NCBI RefSeq assembly: GCF_022531965.1
Contig: NZ_CP092831.1
Span: 3,915,001-3,979,000, forward strand
Length of the DNA: 64,000 nt
Source of the DNA: Paenibacillus peoriae
GTDB taxonomy: Bacteria; Bacillota; Bacilli; Paenibacillales; Paenibacillaceae
Direction: 5' to 3'
How positions within the stretch are numbered: the stretch's first letter is position 1; each line of letters begins with the position of its first letter. Below the pieces are notes generated by a model, which was not told the DNA's origin, searched no databases, and worked only from the letters and a program-made list of their open reading frames with translations. Position numbers and translations under genes: made by a program. This document shows, piece after piece, positions 54,313 through 61,993 of the stretch.

Positions 54313-54627
54313 TTATTTGTAATCATAATCCCTTAATGATAGTTCTTGAACAATTTTTCTACTGTCCTTTATTCTTAGAATTTGCTTCGGTTTATCATAT
54401 ATCCAAGCAAGCTTTATACAATATTCAATTAATATGGATTTTATTAAAGGTCTATATAAGTTAATGTAATAACATTCTTTCCAGTCGAAAGAAATTTCAA
54501 TAAAAGAAGTTTTATACTTCCTTGAATAAGCTCTAAACAATACCTCATAAGGTTTCTCGTCAACAATGCAAATGAATTGATAATGTCTAACAATGATTGG
54601 GATTGCTTTTTTTTGAAATACTTTCAT
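54313..54627 (-). CDS. Cassette gene: hypothetical protein
   Basis: A 104-residue basic protein (MKVFQKKAIPIIVRHYQFIC). GAGGTG lies 7 nt before the second of two consecutive ATGs. Strand-rich N-terminus and helical C-terminus. No recognised family. Small ORF directly downstream may have been part of it. Confidence 0.5.
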   Translation of the reverse strand: MKVFQKKAIPIIVRHYQFICIVDEKPYEVLFRAYSRKYKTSFIEISFDWKECYYINLYRPLIKSILIEYCIKLAWIYDKPKQILRIKDSRKIVQELSLRDYDYK

Positions 54628-54659
54628 CATTCACCTCAACATTACTTTATCAGCAATTA

Positions 54660-54786
54660 TGTCTAATAGCTTTCTTGTGTTCCTGAACCCGAGAAGCTTA
54701 AAGAAGCGTAGCGACCGGCTAGCTTCGGTTCTTAGCCTCGCAGGATTGTCTACCTGACTTTCACTTTCAGGAAAACGATGTTATGT
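54660..54786. repeat. attC-like element 8
   Basis: 127 bp ending GATGTTATGT; the left end TGTCTAATAG is degraded. Internal complementary block CGAGAAGCTTAA with TTAGCCTCG; the latter is also seen in element 15. Confidence 0.6.
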
Positions 54787-54852
54787 GATACCTCTAGTTC
54801 TTATTTAATATATTCTTCAATCCTTGTTTAATATTATTTGGTCTCGTCTATT

Positions 54853-54933
54853 CTAGATTACTCTATTAGAAAAATCTCTGTAGTCTAAAGTCAATTCCTT
54901 TTTTAGTTCTATATTGGAAGAAATACACCACAT
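54853..54933 (-). pseudogene. Possible gene fragment (26 codons)
   Basis: MWCISSNIELKKELTLDYRD onward to a TAG at 54853; it reads like the end of a larger protein. The surrounding 200 bp hold no intact gene, only AT-rich DNA. Confidence 0.25.
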
Positions 54934-54983
54934 ATTATTAGCACTCTCTTCTTAAAATGCTTTTTACATTGATTTCCTCAACG

Positions 54984-55397
54984 TCAATTTTTGTTTAAAA
55001 CCTTTGTCAGTATTATTTCCAGAGGTTCATTCTCAAACATTAAACATCCAGCATCTCTATATCCAAGCTTCCTATAAAAATGTTGAGCTTCTTCATTCGA
55101 AAGTGTTGAGGTCATAACCATTTCAAAACCTTTTTGTTTCATTAATTCCTCCCAATAGTGGACAACTTTTTTACCAATACCTGTTCCTCTATACTCCTCA
55201 TCTATCCATATCATATTCATAAATGGTGTGTTGTCCCAAAAAAATCCGTATCTCATCCAACCTATTTCTTGATTGGATTCTCTGATTATTAGGATTTCAT
55301 TTTCTTTTATTTTTGGTCTTATAAGTGTCTTATGTATGTGCTTGTCTCTTAACAAGATGTACTCATAATCTGATTCAATCGCAAAATCAATCTGCAT
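54984..55397 (-). CDS. Cassette gene: GNAT acetyltransferase
   Basis: A 137-residue GNAT. The ATG at 55397 follows GGGAGG. The acetyl-CoA loop is WIDEEYRGTGIGKKVVHYWE (about 72-91), and TSTLSNEEAQHFYRKLGYRD supplies the C-terminal region. The substrate is unknown. Intact, unlike the GNAT remnant at 49.9 kb. Confidence 0.82.
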   Translation of the reverse strand: MQIDFAIESDYEYILLRDKHIHKTLIRPKIKENEILIIRESNQEIGWMRYGFFWDNTPFMNMIWIDEEYRGTGIGKKVVHYWEELMKQKGFEMVMTSTLSNEEAQHFYRKLGYRDAGCLMFENEPLEIILTKVLNKN

Positions 55398-55457
55398 TGT
55401 AATCCTCCCTTTCACTCTTTTCATCGAATATCTTCTTTGTAACACTCAGCACTGATG

Positions 55458-55485
55458 TCTCATAACGTTTGTACATTACATAAGT
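55458..55485. repeat. attC-like element 9 (short left arm)
   Basis: CTCATAACGTTTGTACATTA; minus-strand reading AACGTTATGAG. The rest of the element is missing, and the stop of the next gene follows at once. Confidence 0.4.
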
Positions 55486-55935
55486 TTATAAAGTCTTTTT
55501 AAAAATGTATAAGTCACCTTCTTCTCTAACCTTAGTAAACCCACACTTTGAATAGAAGTGATGATTCTTCACACTCCAGCTAGGAGTATCCAGCCACCAT
55601 TTAGTGCTGTCCGGAAATTTATTTTCAATTTTCTCCATCACCTTCGTTCCGATTCCTAGATTTTTAAAATTTGGATCAATAAAGATCCTTCCTAGATTAT
55701 GCACTTGATTACATTCTACAAATATCATAGCTCCCCCGATTATTTCTCCATTAAAGAGCACCTTGAAATATTCGCAATTTTGCATCATCTCTTCTTGCCA
55801 ACTTATGGAGTCATATCCTATGGGCCCAACGGTTTCGTTATTATTAAAATGCTTTGATTCATCCTCAAAACTGGCCTTTTGTATTTCAGCAAGTCTTTGC
55901 GCATCATTTTTTCTAGCTTTTTCTAATGTCAGCAC
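55486..55935 (-). CDS. Cassette gene: GNAT acetyltransferase
   Basis: A 149-residue GNAT. GGAGG precedes GTG at 55935 (or TTG 3 nt earlier); an ATG at 55950 would place that site inside the gene. The motif A loop is IFIDPNFKNLGIGTKVMEKI, and the C-terminus HHFYSKCGFTKVREEGDLYI is typical. The substrate is unknown. Confidence 0.82.
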   Translation of the reverse strand: MLTLEKARKNDAQRLAEIQKASFEDESKHFNNNETVGPIGYDSISWQEEMMQNCEYFKVLFNGEIIGGAMIFVECNQVHNLGRIFIDPNFKNLGIGTKVMEKIENKFPDSTKWWLDTPSWSVKNHHFYSKCGFTKVREEGDLYIFKKTL

Positions 55936-55969
55936 CAAACATACCTCCATTATCTTTTTATTTTTTCCA

Positions 55970-56056
55970 GGGTTGTCTGCTAAATTGCCCCCCCCAAACT
56001 CTATACCAGCAGGTCAAGGCTCCGTAAGGATTCGATGCTTGAATATTATGTTATCA
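55970..56056. repeat. attC-like element 10 (left end degraded)
   Basis: GGTTGTCTGC, AGCAGGTCAAGGCTCCG and GCTTGAATATTATGTTATCA; the left simple site is lost. Confidence 0.55.
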
Positions 56057-56109
56057 GAAGTTACCGAACTTCTTCATTATGCATTCAAAATCAATCTGCA
56101 ATTTTTTTA

Positions 56110-56229
56110 TCAGCGAATTTTCTTATATGGTCTTTTTTTATTTTGTAATTTGATTATTAGTTCATCTGCATCTCTTTCACTTTTTTGAGCTTTTAGTGAC
56201 TCTTCTTCTGTTATTTCTATTTCTATCAT
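56110..56229 (-). CDS. Cassette gene remnant: 39-residue charged peptide
   Basis: MIEIEITEEESLKAQKSERD onward, ending KKRPYKKIR. It lies where a cassette gene should end, next to element 10, but is cut off by the TetR gene at 56238. Probably a truncated gene; weak ribosome site. Confidence 0.35.
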   Translation of the reverse strand: MIEIEITEEESLKAQKSERDADELIIKLQNKKRPYKKIR

Positions 56230-56237
56230 TTGAACCA

Positions 56238-56795
56238 CTATTGTTCGTGTCCCTCGACACCACGGTTCAGCAAATTCCAAAATTGTTCGACCATGACCGA
56301 TGCCGGATATGGCATTGAACGGGTAATCCACCATTCCAATACCCCCACTGCCGCTGAAATTAAAAATTGCACCGTAATGTCCCTGTTCATATCCTGATCG
56401 AGGTTGATCGAATCCAGATGCTCGCACAGACTTTGCCGGAACATTGTCTCTATTTGGTTTCGAAAAACCGTACTTCCCTTGTTCGTCAGCATTATTGAGT
56501 AGAATGAAGCATGCTGCTCCAAATATTCAAACGTACGCAGTAGTGCGGTTTTGGAAGGGAGATGAAAGAAGTTATCTTCAGACATACAATTGCGTAGTAA
56601 CTCTTTAATTTGAGCTTCCATGCATTGATCGCGCAGATCGTACTTATCAGCAAAATGCAAATAAACCGTTCCGCGATTGACATTCGCTTCCTCAGCAATT
56701 TGATTGATCGTAATTCTCTCGAATTCCTTTTCTGACATCAGCCTCATAAAAGCATCAATAATGGCTTGCCTCGATTTTTGAATACGCCTGTCCAT
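56238..56795 (-). CDS. TetR/AcrR family regulator
   Basis: A 185-residue repressor. The N-terminal HTH (RITINQIAEEANVNRGTVYLHFADKYDL, about 24-51 as a region) is canonical, and a C-terminal effector domain follows. Its base composition and partner look like ordinary chromosomal DNA rather than the AT-rich cassettes around it. It is divergent from an SDR gene; the intergenic region has two matching palindromes (TGTTGA-N4-TCAACA), the likely operators. Confidence 0.88.
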   Translation of the reverse strand: MDRRIQKSRQAIIDAFMRLMSEKEFERITINQIAEEANVNRGTVYLHFADKYDLRDQCMEAQIKELLRNCMSEDNFFHLPSKTALLRTFEYLEQHASFYSIMLTNKGSTVFRNQIETMFRQSLCEHLDSINLDQDMNRDITVQFLISAAVGVLEWWITRSMPYPASVMVEQFWNLLNRGVEGHEQ

Positions 56796-56845
56796 ATCCT
56801 TCTCCCCTTTGTGCTATCCGAAAAAATGAACACTTCGAAGTCCTC

Positions 56846-56861
56846 TGTTGAAAAATCAACA
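56846..56861. promoter_or_regulatory. TetR operator candidate 1
   Basis: TGTTGA-AAAA-TCAACA, about 50 bp upstream of the TetR start. Confidence 0.6.
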
Positions 56862-56924
56862 ACCACGCTTGTTTTAACCATTGAACCCCATATACCGCTC
56901 TGATACATTCACTTTATAAAATTT

Positions 56925-56942
56925 ATGTTGATGATTCAACAT
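56925..56942. promoter_or_regulatory. TetR operator candidate 2
   Basis: ATGTTGA-TGAT-TCAACAT, the same half-site and spacing as candidate 1, in the SDR promoter region about 95 bp before its start. Confidence 0.65.
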
Positions 56943-57035
56943 ATGTTCAATTTTAGTGGAGCTGTAATCATGAAATCTATTGTTTTACAATCTTTGGAAT
57001 GATTTAAATCACATTGAATTAGGAGGGTTTAAAAA

Positions 57036-57785
57036 TTGAAACTTACAGGAAACACGATTTTTATTACAGGCGGCGGTTCGGGAATTGGACGTGCGTTAGC
57101 AGAAGCTCTCCACAATCTTGGAAACAAAGTTATTATCGCCGGTCGACGTAAAGAGCGTCTGGAGGAGACGATCAAAGCGAATCCCGGCATGTCCGCAGTG
57201 GAATTGAATGTACAAGACCCTGCCAGCATAAAGGCGGCCGCCAAGCGGTTAATCAAAGAATACCCGGATGTTAATGTCTTGATTAACAACGCCGGCATCA
57301 TACAGTCCGATGACGCGGCGGGCGTGATCGATGAGGATGTTTTGATTTCGACTGTCACGACAAACTTTCTAGGTCCCATTCGGTTGATTTCTGCATTCAT
57401 CGAGCATTTGAAGTCCAAAGAAGAAGCCGTTGTCATCAACACGACTTCGATACTTGGATTTGTACCATTAGCGACAACTGCTGTATACTCCGCGACAAAG
57501 GCAGCACTTCATACCTATACGCTGTCCCAAAGGTACATGCTTAAAGACACATCGGTAAAAGTAATAGAAATTGTACCCCCATGGGTTCAAAGCAACAACG
57601 ATGAACCGCGTGCGATTCCACTTGATTCATTCATTGATGCAACAATAAAGATACTTGGCACGGATACAGACGAAGTTCTGGTGGAAGAAGCGAAAATGTT
57701 TCGAAATAACCCTGGCCCGAACGAAGGTGTTTTTGTGACTCAGCTTAACGATACGATGAATTCTGAACCTCCAAAAATCCATTGA
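57036..57785 (+). CDS. Short-chain dehydrogenase/reductase
   Basis: A 249-residue Rossmann-fold SDR of the DltE-like classical type, start TTG with AGGAGG 10 nt upstream. Cofactor loop TGGGSGIG (about 11-18), NNAG near 88, catalytic Ser in TTSILG and YSATK (Tyr/Lys near 154/158). The arginines in AGRRKERL after beta2 suggest NADP(H). The substrate is unknown; induction by a ligand of the divergent TetR is likely. Confidence 0.9.
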   Translation: MKLTGNTIFITGGGSGIGRALAEALHNLGNKVIIAGRRKERLEETIKANPGMSAVELNVQDPASIKAAAKRLIKEYPDVNVLINNAGIIQSDDAAGVIDEDVLISTVTTNFLGPIRLISAFIEHLKSKEEAVVINTTSILGFVPLATTAVYSATKAALHTYTLSQRYMLKDTSVKVIEIVPPWVQSNNDEPRAIPLDSFIDATIKILGTDTDEVLVEEAKMFRNNPGPNEGVFVTQLNDTMNSEPPKIH

Positions 57786-57950
57786 TCCACCTGTAATTCA
57801 ATTTGCAAAAATTTAGGCGAACATGAAGTAGACACTCAGCTCCGTCTACTTCATGTTCATTTTATTGCAACTTGCTCGTGAAGTAAGAAAAAGCGCCTAG
57901 TGGTCACACCCATGTTTACCTCTTAAATAATTTCGTTGATTTCACATAAT

Positions 57951-57989
57951 GTAGGGAATTCCCGAAGTTCAAACAGCCCTTTGTTAGGT
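57951..57989. repeat. attC-like element 11 (short)
   Basis: TTCACATAATGTAGGGAATT to GTTAGGT (exact GTTRRRY); only 39 bp, lacking most of the centre. Confidence 0.5.
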
Positions 57990-58027
57990 GATGTCGGGGA
58001 CATCCTTGATTTACTAAAAAAATGTTT

Positions 58028-58483
58028 TCATGATCTTACTTCATTTAAAAATCTTGTTATTATCGGTAGGTCGGGAGGACTTATTTGATTAGGTATCTTG
58101 TTTAAATCAAAAAATCGTATATCTTGTACTTCAGCTTTATCACCTTTAATTATTCCACTGTATTCTTTACATATATAAGCTGCAACTACGTTATATACTT
58201 CATCTCCATGCGGATATCGATAGTAGAGTTCCGGGCCTGAAAATATATCAAGTAATTCTAACTCTTCGGCTTCTAAGCCTACCTCTTCAAAAAGTTCCCG
58301 GCTTGCAACCTCCTTCATATTCTCACCAGGCTCCATTGAACCTCCTGGTAATCCCCATAGACCATTGTCAGTTCTTTGCTGCAATAGTAATCGTCCCTCA
58401 TCATCTATGAGAATCACACATGCTCCTGCCATAATTATAGGTCGGGTACCTACTAACTCTCTTAATTCTCTTATGTAATTCAA
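58028..58483 (-). CDS. Cassette gene: NUDIX hydrolase
   Basis: A 151-residue pyrophosphohydrolase. The Nudix box GGSMEPGENMKEVASRELFE (then EVGL), about 68-91, satisfies G-x5-E-x7-REUxEExGU. The TTG at 58483 (AAAGGGG 10 nt upstream) is chosen as start because the longer frame to 58570 runs through the attC-like element. It hydrolyses a nucleoside-diphosphate derivative; specificity unknown. Confidence 0.85.
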   Translation of the reverse strand: MNYIRELRELVGTRPIIMAGACVILIDDEGRLLLQQRTDNGLWGLPGGSMEPGENMKEVASRELFEEVGLEAEELELLDIFSGPELYYRYPHGDEVYNVVAAYICKEYSGIIKGDKAEVQDIRFFDLNKIPNQISPPDLPIITRFLNEVRS

Positions 58484-58507
58484 TTTCTTCACGCCCCTTT
58501 GAGATCC

Positions 58508-58559
58508 TTCAACAGACCAAGGCTCCGTTAGGAGCCACTGCTTGAATTTAACGTTATAT
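58508..58559. repeat. attC-like element 12 (right arm)
   Basis: AACAGACCAAGGCTCCGTTA and GCTTGAATTTAACGTTATAT. It is immediately followed by another element with no gene between. Confidence 0.55.
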
Positions 58560-58589
58560 GACGGATTCACTTCTAAAATCTACTTTCGT

Positions 58590-58729
58590 CAATGGATAAG
58601 GCACGTAGTCCGGGTGGCTCTGCTACTTAGCCGGTTGAATGTTTCCGTTGAATCCGCCCTTCCGAAATGCATCTTCCGGGCTAAGGGTCGGGCTTGTCCC
58701 GGCCAGATGAGTTGAATGCTATGTTAAAT
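58590..58729. repeat. attC-like element 13, in tandem with element 12
   Basis: Complementary blocks CTTAGCC/GGGCTAAGG and a right end TTGAATGCTATGTTAAAT (exact GTTRRRY). The left boundary is unclear. The roughly 30 bp between elements 12 and 13 hold no ORF. Confidence 0.5.
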
Positions 58730-58759
58730 AACGTTGACTTTTTTCGAGTTAAGTAATTA

Positions 58760-59149
58760 TTATTCTCGTTTCCATTTATGTGTTTCGAGTAGTTTTCCAG
58801 TTTCATAAAAATACTTTATTACTTCAAGCATAGGAATTAATTCTATACAAATGTTATCGCAATAATTGCCTAACTGGCCACCAGCAACCAGATGAATTTC
58901 ACCGTTTCCCTGTTTATTGTTCATAAGAGTATATATATTACCATCAATTGTAATAGACACTATAAAATATTCCGGTCCGCCTCCAACCAATGCTGAATCT
59001 GTATCTGATACCTCAAAAAAAACTAATGTAAATTTATCTCCATCGAGTTTTTTAAAAAAACTTAAAGTGTCTGCCCACGTAGGATTCATAACTATTTCTT
59101 CATTGAATGTGGTCCCAATCCATTCATCAATACTAATAGATTTTATCAC
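58760..59149 (-). CDS. Cassette gene: probable Imm1-family immunity protein
   Basis: A 129-residue protein. The central VGGGPEYFIVSITIDG, followed by IHLVAGGQLGNY and a C-terminal YFYETGKLLETHKW, match my memory of the Imm1 pattern (GGG, GGQ and a late Trp). Imm1 proteins neutralise deaminase or nuclease toxins of polymorphic toxin systems; no toxin is adjacent, so this would be an orphan immunity gene. Moderate confidence only. Confidence 0.5.
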   Translation of the reverse strand: MIKSISIDEWIGTTFNEEIVMNPTWADTLSFFKKLDGDKFTLVFFEVSDTDSALVGGGPEYFIVSITIDGNIYTLMNNKQGNGEIHLVAGGQLGNYCDNICIELIPMLEVIKYFYETGKLLETHKWKRE

Positions 59150-59197
59150 TTTTTCTTTTCATCCTTTTTAGATGGTTTTATTTATTCGGGGGCTTTC

Positions 59198-59316
59198 ATC
59201 TAACGATTCTACATTCACGATCCCAGCGAGTGCTCAGGTGTCCTACAGTGATCTCCTTTTCCGAAATCCTTCTGCCGGGCCGAGGGCGTATGCCGATGTG
59301 TGATACTATGTTATCA
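59198..59316. repeat. attC-like element 14
   Basis: 119 bp starting ATCTAAC (exact RYYYAAC; minus-strand GTTAGAT) and ending ACTATGTTATCA. Inner blocks CCTTCTGCCGGGCCGAGGGC. Confidence 0.7.
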
Positions 59317-59343
59317 GATGAACTATGACAATTTTGAGGGTAT

Positions 59344-60030
59344 CTACAAAATTTCTTCTCCCTTTAATATTTCATTTGAGAACTGGTCCACAGCCAACCA
59401 CGTCGAAACATCCTCTTTGATATTCTTATTCCAAGCAACTAAAAAATGTACTTGGCATATCTCATTAGAATCAATTAGTGTCATAGGAATTTTAATGCCT
59501 TTATCAGAACTTAGGATAAAACCTTGCTTTTCAAAGTCAGAGTTTAAACATAGCGATTTAGGAATCATATCTCCTTGATTTCTTCTTGCCATTAACATAT
59601 CCCCGTCTTGTGTCCCCAAGTGTAAACGGTATATCTGATTCTCGTATTCGACAGCTTCAAGATCTTCCCCAGTATTAGATCCATAATCTGTCCAACTGTA
59701 ACCCTCCTTCCAAGAAGCAGAAAAGCTGCACGTACTTATTTGAGTGTTCGCATGAGGCTTTATTCTAAAAACTGCTCCCCAACATTCTTCTACTGTCAGA
59801 TGTAAAGCGAGATTGAGCTTGGGTCTACAGACAACTAGCTCACAATCAAATGAATCATAATAATATTTATATAATGATCCACCATTTTTGAGTTTATAAC
59901 TTTTTTCTGGATAATAGAAGTTATCAGAGACTGTGATTGAAAATTCAATTATTCCAAGAGGAGTATGTATTTGTGGCTGTAAGAGATTGTTTTCTTTAAT
60001 TAAGACTTGTTCTCCATGAAATAGCTTCAT
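59344..60030 (-). CDS. Cassette gene: hypothetical protein
   Basis: A 228-residue beta-rich soluble protein. The ATG at 60030 follows GAGGAGG. Text such as VSDNFYYPEKSYKLKNGGSL and HLTVEECWGAVFRIKPHANT suggests a single beta-sandwich or barrel. No family recognised; no signal peptide. It sits alone in its cassette. Confidence 0.6.
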   Translation of the reverse strand: MKLFHGEQVLIKENNLLQPQIHTPLGIIEFSITVSDNFYYPEKSYKLKNGGSLYKYYYDSFDCELVVCRPKLNLALHLTVEECWGAVFRIKPHANTQISTCSFSASWKEGYSWTDYGSNTGEDLEAVEYENQIYRLHLGTQDGDMLMARRNQGDMIPKSLCLNSDFEKQGFILSSDKGIKIPMTLIDSNEICQVHFLVAWNKNIKEDVSTWLAVDQFSNEILKGEEIL

Positions 60031-60052
60031 TATTTTCCTCCTCATAGTCTTT

Positions 60053-60116
60053 CTAATAACGTTCCTGTATGCATGAACCCCAACTCGCTGGCCTAGGCTC
60101 CGATATTATGTTATGC
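60053..60116. repeat. attC-like element 15 (minimal, 64 bp)
   Basis: AATAACGTTCCTGTATGCAT to GATATTATGTTATGC, the shortest complete element, close to the minimal attC length of about 60 bp. The stop of the gene on its right lies inside its right arm. Confidence 0.65.
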
Positions 60117-60330
60117 GAAGCTTCTTCGAAAACTTTTGAACCGATGTTGCTCTTCTTAAAAACAATATTGAACTTGTATAATTATCACTTAGACATAAAG
60201 AAATTGAATTGTTAATATAGCAGACCAAGCCATAGAATACAGAATTTCTTCTTAAGCCTGTCCATTGCTTATGATTCTCTTCTGTATTTAATTTTTTGGC
60301 TAACTCAAAGACATGAGAATTCAAAAACAT
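60106..60330 (-). CDS. Cassette gene: small helical protein
   Basis: A 74-residue protein. The ATG at 60330 has GGAGG 8 nt upstream, whereas the ATG at 60363 lies inside the core site. It reads FLNSHVFELAKKLNTEENHK, then IFG-free helical text ending KKLRIT. The last codons and the TAA are supplied by the attC-like right arm, so the natural C-terminus may have been replaced. Family unknown. Confidence 0.5.
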   Translation of the reverse strand: MFLNSHVFELAKKLNTEENHKQWTGLRRNSVFYGLVCYINNSISLCLSDNYTSSILFLRRATSVQKFSKKLRIT

Positions 60331-60359
60331 CTGGTATTCCTCCATCTCTAAGCAGTTTC

Positions 60360-60521
60360 GCATAACGTTCTTGTATCTACGAATCCGAGAGGCTTAAGGC
60401 GCAAAGCGCCGGGTCCATCGGACTTAGCCTCGCAGGGTTGTGAGCTGATCCCGCTTCTCTCTCTGCTTTCCACTTCTAGCGAACCAAGGGCAACGCCCGC
60501 AGCGTAGATGCGATGTTATAT
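60360..60521. repeat. attC-like element 16
   Basis: 162 bp from GCATAAC (minus-strand GTTATGC) to GATGTTATAT. Internal hairpins include GGCGCAAAGCGCC and GAGAGGCTTAA facing TTAGCCTCG. Confidence 0.7.
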
Positions 60522-60545
60522 GAGGTCAGCTTTTCTTCGAGTCAA

Positions 60546-60914
60546 CTAATAATTATGCTTCCTTGCTAGTTTCCACTTCATAAATAAATTTATATCACTT
60601 ATAGCATCTAATATTATTCCTTTATGTTCTATATTATTTTTTAATTCTTTCAAAATGATTGGTTTTACTAGTCTTTTATCTAACTGTTTTTTAGTTCTTG
60701 CTATATGTGCTAATCCCAATACAGAATTCGCTCTTACATTTGGATTATCATGTTGCGCTGATTTAAGACATATATCTTGAGCAAACTTCCAATTGTGATG
60801 ATACATTCCAACTGAAAGTGGTAAATATATAAGTTTTTCTACTTCTCGGCGAGTTAAAATATCTTTTATTTCCTGATCTGTGTATTCTTCGATATGCTTG
60901 TAAATTCGCTTCAT
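60546..60914 (-). CDS. Cassette gene: HEAT-repeat-like protein
   Basis: A 122-residue helical protein. CLKSAQHDNPNVRANSVLGL followed by AHIARTKKQLD is a clear HEAT-like repeat (about 49-79), as in PBS-lyase/HEAT proteins of about this size in Bacillales. Such repeats are protein-binding scaffolds; the partner is unknown. It starts with MKRIYKHIEEYTDQEI, with AGGAGCAAG upstream. Confidence 0.7.
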   Translation of the reverse strand: MKRIYKHIEEYTDQEIKDILTRREVEKLIYLPLSVGMYHHNWKFAQDICLKSAQHDNPNVRANSVLGLAHIARTKKQLDKRLVKPIILKELKNNIEHKGIILDAISDINLFMKWKLARKHNY

Positions 60915-60956
60915 AGTACTTGCTCCTAAATATAGCCTTTTTATTCCTAGCTGATC

Positions 60957-61086
60957 TCACATAACGTTTCTGAATTCAAGACGTCCGGCGTATGCCGGAT
61001 ATGTTCGGCTGATTCTACTTCATGGCTTCTCAACTTCTGCCGAACCGAGGAGCGAATGCGACGATGCTTGAATGTGATGTTATGCA
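60957..61086. repeat. attC-like element 17
   Basis: 130 bp from CACATAACGTTTCTGAATTC to GATGTTATGC, with a perfect inner hairpin GTCCGGC-GTAT-GCCGGAT. Confidence 0.7.
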
Positions 61087-61136
61087 AAGTACCATGACTT
61101 CATTGAATCTACTTAAAAATCCTGTATAATTCACCA

Positions 61137-61487
61137 TCACCATTCTCTCCATTCTTCCGTAATATCTTGATCCTCCTCAATTTCTAATCCAGCTAGTCTT
61201 GCTGCCTTATCTATAAATTCAGCCAGTTCTTCACGTTCCATCGTTTCAATAAAATAGTCGTTCTTTTCATTCAATTCATTAAACGTAATTACAATTTCTT
61301 CTACAGCCTTCATAATACTTTCAGGATGTGTAGTTTCTTGTAATAATATTAATTGGTTTAGATAGTTATCCAGGACTTTATCACACATTAATAATCTCTC
61401 TTCCGTAAAAAGGTCATCTCCGTATTCAACCATTCTTTTGTTCCACAATTGAGTTGGTTTTTCATTAAATAGGTCCTGTAATGTCAT
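61137..61487 (-). CDS. Cassette gene: hypothetical protein
   Basis: A 116-residue acidic, helical protein starting MTLQDLFNEKPTQLWNKRMV. The ATG at 61487 has AGGGA about 8 nt upstream; the open frame begins at 61502. The N-terminal LQDLFNEKPTQ pattern recurs in uncharacterised Bacillales proteins (from memory). No catalytic motif. Confidence 0.6.
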   Translation of the reverse strand: MTLQDLFNEKPTQLWNKRMVEYGDDLFTEERLLMCDKVLDNYLNQLILLQETTHPESIMKAVEEIVITFNELNEKNDYFIETMEREELAEFIDKAARLAGLEIEEDQDITEEWREW

Positions 61488-61993
61488 TGGCATATCCCTC
61501 ATTTTCTTGTTTTTGTTTTAATAGATTTTTAAAATTACTGCATAGTATTTCGCATATGAGTTTGCTTACTAACTTGCTTTTCACTTCACTTATCTAATTT
61601 TTTCTTTGATTCATCTTTTTTCATCTGTTAGTACACCCTTAATGAAAGACCAAGTACGGTCATCACCCGGTCAGTACAATTGGCTTAGAGGGTTTATTCC
61701 CTTCTAAGTCTCAGGTAATAAAAACCCACCTCCGGCTCTTAACCTTTAGGTGATTTTTTGCCTTCTCTTGTTGTTATTGATGTATGTCAAAAGTGCAAGA
61801 ATAAATGTTCAAAATAGTAACATTAGAGTCACCGCATCTTTTACATCCATGGTCTCACTTTTCGAAGGAAAACCATGCCCACCCAAGAGTCAATTGTATC
61901 TATATTTTACCTGTATTTGCGAGTGCAAACAAGTGTTCTCATTTATTTTCTTGCATTTTTCTTTTATTCTACTTGTTATCCATCATTTCTAGC
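61488..61993. other. 506-bp stretch without a convincing gene
   Basis: AT-rich DNA between the last cassette gene and the last attC-like element. Only short frames are present (the longest, plus-strand 61750-61992, is low-complexity and lacks a ribosome site). A weak hairpin CACCT/AGGTG followed by a T-run lies near 61727-61766. It may be the remains of a decayed cassette. Confidence 0.5.

Noticed and set aside
61750..61992. 80-codon plus-strand ORF near the end of the array
   Set aside because: Low-complexity hydrophobic text without a ribosome site, and against the orientation of every cassette gene.
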